This document shows positions 7,455-14,538 of a DNA stretch of 18,150 bases, piece by piece. The notes under the pieces were generated by a model that saw nothing but the letters and a program-made list of their open reading frames with translations, was not told the origin of the DNA and searched no databases. The DNA is from Akkermansiaceae bacterium UBA4589 (GTDB lineage Bacteria > Verrucomicrobiota > Verrucomicrobiia > Verrucomicrobiales > Akkermansiaceae): assembly GCA_002387565.1 (NCBI GenBank), contig DGJT01000050.1, positions 1 to 18,150 on the forward strand, given 5' to 3'. The position numbers and the translations under genes are program-made. How positions within the stretch are numbered: position 1 is the stretch's first letter; each line of letters opens with the position of its first letter.

Positions 7455-8498
7455 TTATTTAGATGAAGAAACGTAGTCTGCTTGCGAACCACCTAACTTT
7501 TTATTGCTATCAATCCAGCTCATTGTTTTGCGGAGTTTTTGACCTACAGTTTCGATACCGTGTGCGGCTTGTTCTTCGCGGATGCGGTTGAAGTTTGGCG
7601 AACCATTTTCGTATTCAGCCATCCATTCGTTCGCAAAGTTACCGTTTTCAATCTCTGCAAGTTGGTCTTTCATGCGTTGCTTAACTGAAGCATCGATGAT
7701 TTTAGGACCTACAGTTACATCTCCGTATTCAGCTGTTTCTGAGATTGAGAATCTCATGCCTGCAATGCCACTCTCATTCATCAAGTCAACGATGAGCTTT
7801 AGCTCATGTAAACATTCGAAATAAGCCATTTCTGGTTGGTAGCCTGCTTCTACAAGTACCTCGAAACCTGCTTGCACGAGTGCTGATGCGCCACCACAGA
7901 GTACGACTTGCTCACCAAAGAGGTCGGTTACTGTTTCTTCTTTGAAGTTTGTTTCAAATACACCGGCACGTGTACAACCTACACCCTTAGCCCATGCAAG
8001 TGCAATAGATTTTGCGTTACCTGTGTAATCTTGGTGAATCGCAATAAGACCTGGAACACCTTGACCACTTACGAATTGACTACGTACTGTATGACCAGGG
8101 CCTTTAGGAGCTACGAGAGCTACGTCGATGTTAGCAGGAAGCTCGATGAAGTTAAAGTGTACAGCTAAACCGTGTGAGAAAAGCAATGTTTTACCTTCTA
8201 CGAGGTAAGGAGCTACACTTTCTTTGTAAATTTTAGGAATAGCAGTATCAGGTGTTGCCATAAGGATGACATCAGCAGCTTGAGTTGCTTCTTCTGTTGT
8301 GAGCACTTCGAAACCGAGTTTTTCTGCTACCGGCTTAGATTTTGAACCTTCGTAGAGACCGATGATGACTTCACAACCGCTCTCTTTAAGGTTAAGTGCG
8401 TGTGCGTGACCTTGTGAGCCAAAACCAATAACAGCTAATTTTTTACCTTCGAATAGGCCTAAATCTGCGTCTTTATCGTTATAAATGTTAGTAGACAT
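7455..8498 (-). CDS. ilvC: Ketol-acid reductoisomerase
   Basis: IlvC converts acetolactate and acetohydroxybutyrate to dihydroxy acids with NAD(P)H and magnesium, the second common step of valine, isoleucine and leucine synthesis. The 347-residue protein is the short class I form. It shows the nucleotide-binding GFGSQGHAHA (25-34), the loop GLYEGSKS (47-54), APKGPGH (130-136), and the metal-binding DLFGEQ (D192, E196) and FECLHELK (E228, E232), then SISETAEYG (251-259). It has a C-terminal tail of about 15 residues beyond the usual end. The gene stands alone, without ilvB, ilvN or leuA beside it. Its leader is about 95 bases with several small hairpins, and a strong terminator follows. Confidence 0.97.
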   Translation of the reverse strand: MSTNIYNDKDADLGLFEGKKLAVIGFGSQGHAHALNLKESGCEVIIGLYEGSKSKPVAEKLGFEVLTTEEATQAADVILMATPDTAIPKIYKESVAPYLVEGKTLLFSHGLAVHFNFIELPANIDVALVAPKGPGHTVRSQFVSGQGVPGLIAIHQDYTGNAKSIALAWAKGVGCTRAGVFETNFKEETVTDLFGEQVVLCGGASALVQAGFEVLVEAGYQPEMAYFECLHELKLIVDLMNESGIAGMRFSISETAEYGDVTVGPKIIDASVKQRMKDQLAEIENGNFANEWMAEYENGSPNFNRIREEQAAHGIETVGQKLRKTMSWIDSNKKLGGSQADYVSSSK

Positions 8499-8516
8499 AA
8501 GTATTTAATTGAATAT

Positions 8517-8589
8517 GAATCCTTGGATTCCTCTTTACTGAGGCGGGTATACTCTATGTTTTACCCCCGTTGGTCAAGGGAAAAATCCC
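8517..8589 (-). promoter_or_regulatory. ilvC leader with several short inverted repeats
   Basis: Between the likely promoter and ilvC lie GGGA/TCCC around four bases (8578-8589), GGGTA/TACCC arms (around 8544-8565), CCTC/GAGG around six bases (8530-8543) and GAATCC/GGATTC around two bases (8517-8530). The last lies 19 bases before the start codon. No leader peptide rich in Ile, Val or Leu was found, and no known riboswitch core was recognised. Confidence 0.35.
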
Positions 8590-8598
8590 GAATACACT

Positions 8599-8607
8599 AT
8601 TATAGCA
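8599..8607 (-). promoter_or_regulatory. Extended -10 promoter for ilvC
   Basis: The minus strand reads TGCTATAAT, a perfect extended -10 element. No good -35 lies 17 bases upstream, which is common for extended -10 promoters. Transcription would begin about 93 bases before ilvC. A second, weaker candidate (TTGACC near 8572-8577) lies inside the leader. Confidence 0.5.
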
Positions 8608-8648
8608 AGGCTTATTTAATCAAAAAGTTGTTAATAACTTTTGCAGAC

Positions 8649-9107
8649 CTAATAATTAACCTTTTTAAAACTCACTTTGCGGTAGGTGTCTCTCTTAGAC
8701 TCAGCTCGGCGTAAGGTGATTTGATAATGTGGAAAATTCAGTAATTCCGGAAACTTAGATGGCCATTCTATCATGTGTAAAGCATCATGCTCTAAATACT
8801 CATGCCAGCCTATGCGCTCTAATTCGCTTAGACTTTCAATACGGTACCAATCCCAATGATAAATAGCTTCAAACTCAGTGTGCTCCAAAGCATATTGTTG
8901 AAATAAAGCAAATGTAGGGCTTGTTACTTGAGATCCTGCACCACCTAAAGCCTGCATCATCGCTTTAGTTAGATGCGTTTTACCCCCACCTAGATCAGCC
9001 TCTAGTGCAATCACATCGCCAGCTTGAAATCGCCCTGCTAACTCCTGCGCTAATTCGTTAAGCTCAGCAATAGAATTGATTTCAAATACCTCTTCAAGAT
9101 TGGACAT
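8649..9107 (-). CDS. tsaE: tRNA threonylcarbamoyladenosine biosynthesis ATPase TsaE
   Basis: TsaE is the P-loop ATPase that works with TsaB and TsaD to make the universal t6A modification at position 37 of ANN-decoding tRNAs, in the cytoplasm. The 152-residue protein matches the family length. It has Walker A ADLGGGKT (37-44), TSPTF (62-66), the HWDWYR segment (84-89) and IEWPSKFPELL, all typical of TsaE. The basic C-terminal tail is a few residues longer than in some relatives. It is alone on its strand, divergent from rplU by 129 bases, with 150 bases before ilvC. The first ATG at 9107 fits the family start. No tsaB or tsaD is nearby. Confidence 0.93.
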   Translation of the reverse strand: MSNLEEVFEINSIAELNELAQELAGRFQAGDVIALEADLGGGKTHLTKAMMQALGGAGSQVTSPTFALFQQYALEHTEFEAIYHWDWYRIESLSELERIGWHEYLEHDALHMIEWPSKFPELLNFPHYQITLRRAESKRDTYRKVSFKKVNY

Positions 9108-9160
9108 AAAGCTAAACTAACGACTGACTTTAAAAAAATCAATAAAGTTACAAAAAAAGC

Positions 9161-9189
9161 TTGTCGATAGCGGATAAATGTGATTTTAT
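9161..9189 (+). promoter_or_regulatory. Possible promoter of rplU-rpmA
   Basis: TTGTCG (9161-9166) and TTTTAT (9184-9189) are 17 bases apart, each matching the sigma-70 consensus at four of six positions. A small hairpin GCTCT/AGAGC (9198-9214) lies between this and the rplU start and might be part of a ribosomal protein leader. Confidence 0.3.
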
Positions 9190-9236
9190 TCGTTCCCGCT
9201 CTGAAAACAAGAGCTCAAAATTTTACATCAATTATT

Positions 9237-9554
9237 ATGTCTAGCGCTGTATTTAAAACTGGAGGAAAACAATATCGAGTCAGCAAAGGTGACGTCATCG
9301 AGGTCGAAAAGCTTAAGTTCGAAGTAGGTGATACCGCCTCTTTTGACGAAGTACTCGCTTTGGGCGAAGGTGCAGACATCAAGCTTGGTAGCCCAACTGT
9401 AGAGGGTGCAACTGTAGAAGCCAAAGTAGTTGAACAATTTCGTGGTGAAAAAATCGTAGCTTTCAAATTCAAGCGTCGTCAAGGTTATCACAAAACTACT
9501 GGTTTTAGACGTTCACTCACACGTTTAGAAATCACAGCAATCAAAGGAGCTTAA
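9237..9554 (+). CDS. rplU: 50S ribosomal protein L21
   Basis: L21 is a large-subunit protein that binds 23S rRNA near L20. The 105-residue protein begins MSSAVFKTGGKQYRV and has the C-terminal signature KFKRRQGYHKTTGFRR near residues 77-92, both diagnostic. A longer reading frame opens at 9180, but the extra 19 residues do not resemble L21, so the ATG at 9237 is chosen. No Shine-Dalgarno precedes it, which is unusual for a highly expressed ribosomal gene. It is followed after 31 bases by rpmA, the usual partner in bacteria. Confidence 0.97.
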   Translation: MSSAVFKTGGKQYRVSKGDVIEVEKLKFEVGDTASFDEVLALGEGADIKLGSPTVEGATVEAKVVEQFRGEKIVAFKFKRRQGYHKTTGFRRSLTRLEITAIKGA

Positions 9555-9585
9555 TTCATTCACACTTTAATCAACAAATATCATG

Positions 9586-9837
9586 ATGGCACATAAGAAA
9601 GGTCAAGGTAGCGTTAAAAACGGTAGAGACTCAAAAAGCAAACGTTTAGGCGTTAAAAAATTCGGTGGCGAATCAGTAATCGCAGGTAACATCCTCATTC
9701 GTCAAAGAGGTACTAAATGGCATCCTGGTAAAAACGTAGGTCTTGGTAAAGACTACACTATTTTTGCTCTTACAGATGGCAATGTTTATTTCGACAAAAA
9801 AGGTGGACGCATCAATGTAGCTCCTTTAGAAGCTTAA
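9586..9837 (+). CDS. rpmA: 50S ribosomal protein L27
   Basis: L27 reaches into the peptidyl transferase centre with its N-terminal tail. The 83-residue protein begins MAHKKGQGSVKNGRDSKSKR and contains FGGESVIAGNILIRQRGTKW, the family core. The start is placed at the second of two tandem ATG codons (9583 and 9586) because it gives the conserved MAHKK terminus. There is no Firmicutes-type cleavable extension. The usual GGS after the lysines is GQGS here. It is the second gene of the rplU-rpmA unit and is followed by a strong terminator. Confidence 0.97.
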   Translation: MAHKKGQGSVKNGRDSKSKRLGVKKFGGESVIAGNILIRQRGTKWHPGKNVGLGKDYTIFALTDGNVYFDKKGGRINVAPLEA

Positions 9838-9859
9838 GACTCTTAGCGATTCTTAATAT

Positions 9860-9896
9860 AAAAAAACCTGTGGATTTATTTCCACAGGTTTTTTTT
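9860..9896. terminator. Bidirectional terminator between rpmA and the acyltransferase gene
   Basis: ACCTGTGGA (9866-9874) pairs with TCCACAGGT (9881-9889) around a 6-nt loop. It is flanked by a run of A on the left and a run of T on the right, so it can act on both strands and serve both convergent genes. It is a near-copy of the terminator at 11092-11126. Confidence 0.92.
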
Positions 9897-9958
9897 GTGT
9901 CTAGTCCTGAACTAACAGGTGTACTCCGCTTATCGATTTGCTAGGACAAAACAAACAA

Positions 9959-10618
9959 CTAATCACTTAAGCTTTGAGTGAGTTTTTGAGTTTCTACAGG
10001 CTCATCGTAATCACTTGGAACCCATTGCAACTCTCCATAAGTGACTTTAACCTTAGAAAAAGGTTTAGGTATTTTAAACTTATCCCAAGTTGGTAACTCC
10101 CAATAGTCAGCGTACTCAACCTTAATAGGTAAAATAGGTACTTGAGTTTTAGCAGCAATTTGAATTAAACCAGGCTTTAACTGATAAATAGGCCCCTTGG
10201 GACCATCGGGAGTGATACAAATATCCTTGCCTGTCTTAAGTGTTCTATAAATTTCTAACCCTGCTGCTTTAGCTTTTTTATGGCTAGAGCCTCTGATGGT
10301 CTTGATTCCCACGACCTTCATCATCCCCGCAATGAGTTCTCCATCTTTACTTGCACTGGTTAACACATAGAGGCTTTTATTAGCTTTAATACTTTGCATG
10401 TATTCTATGTAGGTCACTACAGATACCAAGATTCGGTTATGCCACATCCCGTAGATAACCTGTTGTTGTGGATTTTGATAATGCTCTTGAGTGATCACTA
10501 ACTGAGAGCTCAAGGTTTTATACATAAGTTTAGCTAATACACCCAGACTTAAGCCTGCTAAATAGCGTAATTTAGCTGCTATAATTTTTTTTGGTGTCGT
10601 CTGAGTTAAACCCATCAT
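9959..10618 (-). CDS. DUF374-type lysophospholipid acyltransferase family protein
   Basis: The 219-residue protein belongs to the DUF374 branch of the PlsC/LpxL-like acyltransferases, which transfer fatty acids to phospholipids or lipid A precursors at the inner membrane. Visible motifs are WHNR (59-62), SASKDGELIA (88-97), RGSS (109-112) and ITPDGPKGP (135-143). The N-terminal stretch (about 11-33) is hydrophobic and may be a membrane anchor. The exact substrate cannot be read from sequence. It ends facing rpmA across a bidirectional terminator and is divergent from the DUF883-like gene by 104 bases. Two tandem ATG codons (10618, 10615) are possible starts. Confidence 0.85.
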   Translation of the reverse strand: MMGLTQTTPKKIIAAKLRYLAGLSLGVLAKLMYKTLSSQLVITQEHYQNPQQQVIYGMWHNRILVSVVTYIEYMQSIKANKSLYVLTSASKDGELIAGMMKVVGIKTIRGSSHKKAKAAGLEIYRTLKTGKDICITPDGPKGPIYQLKPGLIQIAAKTQVPILPIKVEYADYWELPTWDKFKIPKPFSKVKVTYGELQWVPSDYDEPVETQKLTQSLSD

Positions 10619-10722
10619 AAAGACTCTAACTAATAACTGATTTCAATGAAATGAAAAGTCTCAACTTTTAAAGCTATAAATTTTGTTTTACTTTTAAACC
10701 TAACTTTGTCAGAATTATTTCC

Positions 10723-11070
10723 ATGAATGATATTGAAAATACTGCTAGTTTAGAAAGAAGAGCTCAAGCTCTAGGGGAAGCTGCTAAAGAAAAAGCACAA
10801 GAATTTAAAACAGGTGCTGAATTAAAAGCAGCTGAAATTAAGACTGTTGCCACTGAAAAAGCCGCAGAAATTAAGACTGCAGCTACAGAGAAAGCACAAG
10901 AAATTAAAACTGTTGCCACTGAGAAAGCTTGTGAAATTAAAGACAAAGCAGGTGAGCTCCATGAAGCAGGAGAAGAATACATCAAAGAAAATCCTACTAA
11001 ATCTGTACTCATCGCAGCTGGTATTGGGTTTGTACTTGGAGCCCTTATTTGCTGTAGCGCTAAAGATTAA
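10723..11070 (+). CDS. DUF883/ElaB-like membrane-tail protein with 11-residue repeats
   Basis: The 115-residue protein has a long charged helical part and a C-terminal hydrophobic segment (about 94-111) preceded by EEYIKENPTKSVLIAAGIG. That pattern is typical of the ElaB/YqjD/DUF883 family, tail-anchored inner-membrane proteins that in E. coli bind ribosomes in stationary phase. Residues 24-78 form five consecutive 11-residue repeats of the type KAAEIKTVATE, predicted to make a long amphipathic helix. The tail contains two cysteines (110-111) where relatives often have arginines. The gene stands alone, followed by a bidirectional terminator. The E. coli role may not hold here. Confidence 0.75.
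   Translation: MNDIENTASLERRAQALGEAAKEKAQEFKTGAELKAAEIKTVATEKAAEIKTAATEKAQEIKTVATEKACEIKDKAGELHEAGEEYIKENPTKSVLIAAGIGFVLGALICCSAKD
10792..10956 (+). repeat. Five in-frame 33-bp repeats within the DUF883-like gene
   Basis: Five units of 33 bases code for KAQEFKTGAEL, KAAEIKTVATE, KAAEIKTAATE, KAQEIKTVATE and KACEIKDKAGE. Units two to four are also highly similar at DNA level, so the repeat number could change by slippage or recombination. The periodicity of 11 is that of LEA-like or apolipoprotein-like helices. Confidence 0.9.
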
Positions 11071-11091
11071 TTTATTCTAATTATCTTTATT

Positions 11092-11126
11092 AAAAAGCCT
11101 GTGGATTCATTTCTACAGGCTTTTTT
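11092..11126. terminator. Bidirectional terminator between the DUF883-like gene and rnhC
   Basis: GCCTGTGGA (11097-11105) pairs with TCTACAGGC (11112-11120), including one G-U pair, around a 6-nt loop. A-runs and T-runs flank it, so it works for both convergent genes. Core and loop nearly match the terminator at 9860-9896. Confidence 0.92.
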
Positions 11127-11147
11127 ATTATCTCTTGCTAACTTTTT

Positions 11148-12047
11148 CTAAAGTTCTTTATACGTTTTAAAGTGTGTTTTGACTAATTGTTCTAATGGCA
11201 TAAGCTGTCTGGCTTGAATATCTCTGGCTATTTCCTTAACTCCCGCTCCTGCGCCAAGCGGGATTTTAACTTCTAATTCTTGGCTAGTTTTATCCATCCA
11301 ATCAATAAAGGCTTCGCGTGCTAAGATAGAGGCAGCAGCTACAGCGATATCAGACTCTGCCTTGGTTCGTTGACGGATATTAATGCCTTCGACTCCCATA
11401 CGCTTGGCCATACTTTCAATCACATAAGGTTTAGCAAATTGATCAGAAAGAGAGTCCTTGCATTGTGGGCATTGTTTTTGTAACTCTTGCATCACTTTAA
11501 CATGTCCCCAAGCCAACATTGAGTTAAGGTTATTAAATTTAGCGTAGAGCTCATTATAACGCTGCGGAGAGATAAATATAATTTGATATTTAAAGCCTGC
11601 GACACGCTTTATCTTAGTGCTAATAGCTCTAATTTTTTGTGCCGAGTTCACTTGTTTACTATCTTTGACTCCTAGCTTAACGAGTTGATCAACAATAGCT
11701 TCGTCTGTGTAAGCTCCGGCAATCACCAGCGGGCCAAAGAAATCTCCCTTGCCACTTTCATCAATCCCAAAATGAGGTAGGTATTGCTGTGGGTCATGCA
11801 CTTTCTCGTAGCCTAGCTTAGCCTCTCCTAGAATTTGAGGCTCAAGATTAAACCTTACAAAGTCTTCAGTTTCTGAGCCCTGCACGAGGACTTTGGGGCC
11901 TTTTTCATAAACACTGACGTTCAGCTTGCCTTTCTTAGCAGAATAAATAGTATAAGGACGCTCCACCCAATCAAAATTAAGTTCAGTTAAAACTGCTTTA
12001 AGCAGCTTAACTTGTTCTAAAGTCAGAGGATGAGTGTAACTAGTCAT
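11148..12047 (-). CDS. rnhC: Ribonuclease HIII
   Basis: RNase HIII cuts the RNA strand of RNA-DNA hybrids and helps clear primers and R-loops. The 299-residue protein has an N-terminal TBP-like substrate-binding domain (about 1-85) and a catalytic domain with the HIII-specific DESGKGD (96-102), GVKDSKQV (126-133), NLNSMLAWGH (173-182) and AVAAASILAREAF (235-247). DESGKGD rather than DEAGRG separates it from RNase HII. The ATG at 12047 is preferred; an in-frame TTG at 12059 would add four residues. Two cysteines in CPQC (194-197) lie between the catalytic motifs. It is divergent from mutY by 40 bases and ends at the bidirectional terminator at 11092-11126. Confidence 0.93.
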   Translation of the reverse strand: MTSYTHPLTLEQVKLLKAVLTELNFDWVERPYTIYSAKKGKLNVSVYEKGPKVLVQGSETEDFVRFNLEPQILGEAKLGYEKVHDPQQYLPHFGIDESGKGDFFGPLVIAGAYTDEAIVDQLVKLGVKDSKQVNSAQKIRAISTKIKRVAGFKYQIIFISPQRYNELYAKFNNLNSMLAWGHVKVMQELQKQCPQCKDSLSDQFAKPYVIESMAKRMGVEGINIRQRTKAESDIAVAAASILAREAFIDWMDKTSQELEVKIPLGAGAGVKEIARDIQARQLMPLEQLVKTHFKTYKEL

Positions 12048-12087
12048 TTTATTTGGCAAAGCCTAAGGTATTTTTATTCGAAAATCA

Positions 12088-13116
12088 ATGAGTTCCTCTC
12101 TTTTGCAAACATCCAAGCAACGCCAAAGTTTTCGCATGACCTTAAATACTTGGTTTATCGAAAACCGCAAGGACTACCCCTGGAGGCGAACTCAAGACCC
12201 CTATGCCATACTAGTATCTGAATTGATGCTCCAACAAACCCAAATTAGCACCGTGCTTGAACGTGGCTACTACACACGTTGGCTAGAAACCTTTCCTGAT
12301 TGGCAGAGCCTAGCTCAAGCACCAGAAGAGCAAGTGTTGGCTACTTGGCAGGGTTTAGGCTACTACAATCGAGCGCGCAGACTCCATGAGCTCGCTAAAA
12401 CCATCGTTGAGCAATACCAAGGTCAATTACCCCAAGACTATGACACCCTGCTCAGCCTTAAAGGCATAGGTGATTACACGGCTGCTGCTGTGAGTGCATT
12501 TGCCTTTGATTTAGCTTACCCTCTTGTAGATGGCAATGTGATTCGCCTGCTCAGCCGCCTCTATAACTACCAAGAAGCTATTGATAAAGAACCTGGAAAA
12601 AGTCAGATATGGACTTGGGCTGCTGAACTGCTCGATACGAAAAACGCCTGTGTTTACAATGCTGCTATCATGGAAATCGGCCAACAAATTTGTAAGAAAA
12701 AACCGCAATGCCTCATCTGTCCAGTTGCTGATTTTTGCCAAGCCAAAGACCAGCAACCTGAACTGCTACCGATTAAAAAAGCTCGCCCTAAAATCACCCA
12801 CATAGATGAACATGCAATTATTTGCATGCGTGATCATCAGATTTTATTAGCCCAAGAAACAGGCTCCAGACGCAAAGGTTTTTGGAAACTACCCAACCGC
12901 ACAGCTCAAGCACTAGGCTCACACAGACTCACCTTGAGCCTTAATTATGCTATCACCCGTTACAAAGTAGAGTTGTATCTCTATGCCGTTGAGTCTCAAT
13001 TAGATATAGCTCAACCTCAAACAGAGGAAAAATGGACTGATATTGAAGATTTAGATAGCATCCCTCTAGGTGCACCTTACAAAAAAGCCATTCAACAATA
13101 CTTAGCACAAAGCTAG
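12088..13116 (+). CDS. mutY: A/G-specific adenine glycosylase MutY, atypical
   Basis: MutY removes adenine mispaired with 8-oxoguanine. The 342-residue protein has the catalytic Glu in SELMLQQTQ (E45), the helix-hairpin-helix LKGIGDYTAAA (124-134), the catalytic Asp in VDGNVIRLLSR (D148) and a C-terminal NUDIX-like domain with GFWKLPNR (264-271). The iron-sulphur cysteines are at 202, 208, 211 and 217. Their first spacing is C-x5-C, one shorter than the C-x6-C of E. coli and Bacillus-type enzymes. The C-terminal F-S-H motif that reads 8-oxoguanine seems replaced by I-T-R (289-291). It is therefore probably active as a glycosylase, but lesion recognition may differ. The start lacks a Shine-Dalgarno. 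Its stop overlaps that of pgeF. Confidence 0.92.
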   Translation: MSSSLLQTSKQRQSFRMTLNTWFIENRKDYPWRRTQDPYAILVSELMLQQTQISTVLERGYYTRWLETFPDWQSLAQAPEEQVLATWQGLGYYNRARRLHELAKTIVEQYQGQLPQDYDTLLSLKGIGDYTAAAVSAFAFDLAYPLVDGNVIRLLSRLYNYQEAIDKEPGKSQIWTWAAELLDTKNACVYNAAIMEIGQQICKKKPQCLICPVADFCQAKDQQPELLPIKKARPKITHIDEHAIICMRDHQILLAQETGSRRKGFWKLPNRTAQALGSHRLTLSLNYAITRYKVELYLYAVESQLDIAQPQTEEKWTDIEDLDSIPLGAPYKKAIQQYLAQS

Positions 13117-13772
13117 CGCAAAGCTAACAAAGCGAGCATACGCCCAGTTTTGCCTTGGTCTCTGCGGTAAGAGTCGTAGAGCTTAGCATCACTATAGGTA
13201 TCAATCATGCAGTCTGTGCAATTTTCTACTATTAGACCTAACTGTATAGCTTGCGCATTAATTTGTGCTGCAATGTCTACAGGGTAATGTGGAGGTCTAA
13301 TACAGGGGCTAATAAGCATCTGTATATTCTCTAAAGTAGCTCCTTGCTGGCACATGACTTGTACCGTATTTTTCAGTATATTAAGTTCTGTGCCCTTCTT
13401 ACCAGAATGAGCCAACCCTATCACCCTAGCTTGTGCATCATAAAGATAGATGGCGGCACAATCCGCTACATAAATACCTAGAGTTAGATTGGGCGTTGTC
13501 GTCACCAAGGCGTCTACCCCTAGAGCATACTTAGCTGTGTTTTGCGGTTCAATAAGTTGCACTTGAGCTCCATGCACTTGCTCACAGGTGTAAATATCAG
13601 CAAGGCTTAGGTTATGCTGAATTAATGCCTGTTCATGGTAAGGCTCAAGTAATTTCAAGGCTTCCTCTTTATCTGAGCTTTGGTGATTTAAAGGAAATCT
13701 GTATAACCAATGAACCCAAATATTTGACGCCGGGCACGGCCAAGACTGCAAGAATTCTACAGGCTTTTTCAT
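13113..13772 (-). CDS. pgeF: YfiH/PgeF laccase-domain peptidoglycan editing factor
   Basis: The 219-residue protein belongs to the YfiH (PgeF) family. In E. coli this family prevents misincorporation of non-canonical residues at position 1 of the peptidoglycan stem peptide. Some members have also been reported as purine nucleoside enzymes. The metal ligands are visible: H67 in CEQVHG, C105 in VADC and H122 in GLAHSGKKGT. The usual AHAGWRG is AHSGKKG here, so the Trp-Arg pair is missing. The C-terminus DSYRRDQGKTGRM fits the family. The ATG at 13772 starts 4 bases after the uppS stop; a TTG at 13799 would add nine residues inside uppS. It is the last gene of the block. Confidence 0.9.
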   Translation of the reverse strand: MKKPVEFLQSWPCPASNIWVHWLYRFPLNHQSSDKEEALKLLEPYHEQALIQHNLSLADIYTCEQVHGAQVQLIEPQNTAKYALGVDALVTTTPNLTLGIYVADCAAIYLYDAQARVIGLAHSGKKGTELNILKNTVQVMCQQGATLENIQMLISPCIRPPHYPVDIAAQINAQAIQLGLIVENCTDCMIDTYSDAKLYDSYRRDQGKTGRMLALLALR

Positions 13773-13776
13773 GGCT

Positions 13777-14538
13777 CTAATCTTCGACCCTTTGACCAAA
13801 ACGGCGCTCTCGACTGTAGTAGCAATCTATGGCTTTTTTGAATTCTGCTTCATCAAAGTCAGGCCAATAAACGTCGGTAAAGTAAAGCTCTGCATAGCTA
13901 AGTTGCCAAAGTAAGAAATTAGACAAGCGCTTCTCACCAGATGTCCTAATAAGTAAATCTGGATCAGGCATCCCTGCCGTATCGAGATAACTCTCCAAAA
14001 CTGAATTATCAATACTGTCCGCCTGCAAACTCTGATTAGAAACATCTTGAGCTACTTTTTGTACAACTCTAAGTATTTCATCTCTACCTCCATAGGAAAG
14101 CGCCAAAGTTAAAGTTAATTTATCATTGTTTTGAGTCTGCTCGACGACCTTGTTTAACTCTTGTCTTTGCTTAACAGGTAGTAATGTTTGATCTCCAATG
14201 ACATTGAGTCTGACGCCATGCTCCATGAGCACCTTAGATTTATTTTTTAAAAACTGATAGAGCAGCTCCATTAAACCATCAACTTCTACTTTATTGCGTT
14301 GCCAGTTTTCTATAGAAAACGCGTAAACAGTTAGCCATTCTATCTCACCTTCTAAACAATATTTGACGACATCTTGCAAAGCTTGTGCGCCTTGCTGGTG
14401 ACCTGCATTAGCAGTTTTATTATGCTTTTTTGCCCAACGACGATTACCATCCATGATAACAGCAACATGGTTGAGCTCTTTAGCTTGAGGTTGAACAGTT
14501 TTGTTCTGGGCTTGTTGAATAGCTTGCTTAATAGTCAT
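13777..14538 (-). CDS. uppS: Undecaprenyl diphosphate synthase
   Basis: UppS condenses farnesyl diphosphate with eight isopentenyl diphosphates in the cis direction to make the C55 carrier for peptidoglycan and O-antigen units. The 253-residue protein has the catalytic MDGNRRWA (D30), GHQQGAQAL (46-54), TVYAFSIENWQR (69-80) and the C-terminal RTSGEKRLSNFLLWQLSYAEL with the downstream RERRFGQ. The N-terminal 22 residues before NHVAVIMDGN are a short extension. Its start overlaps the end of gspG by 11 bases, and its stop is 4 bases before pgeF, so it is very likely translated from the same message. A gspG-uppS overlap is unusual. Confidence 0.96.
   Translation of the reverse strand: MTIKQAIQQAQNKTVQPQAKELNHVAVIMDGNRRWAKKHNKTANAGHQQGAQALQDVVKYCLEGEIEWLTVYAFSIENWQRNKVEVDGLMELLYQFLKNKSKVLMEHGVRLNVIGDQTLLPVKQRQELNKVVEQTQNNDKLTLTLALSYGGRDEILRVVQKVAQDVSNQSLQADSIDNSVLESYLDTAGMPDPDLLIRTSGEKRLSNFLLWQLSYAELYFTDVYWPDFDEAEFKKAIDCYYSRERRFGQRVED

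Noticed and set aside
7455..8498. NADH-preferring IlvC suggested by Tyr-Glu in GLYEGSKS
   Set aside because: Similar loops occur in ordinary NADPH-using enzymes and the phosphate-contacting serines remain, so no cofactor switch can be claimed from sequence.
8499..8598. Leader-peptide attenuator or known riboswitch before ilvC
   Set aside because: The only short frame in the leader (VYSGFFP) is not rich in Ile, Val or Leu, and no riboswitch or T-box core was recognised.
9180..9236. N-terminal extension of L21
   Set aside because: The extra 19 residues do not match L21, while the ATG at 9237 gives the conserved terminus.
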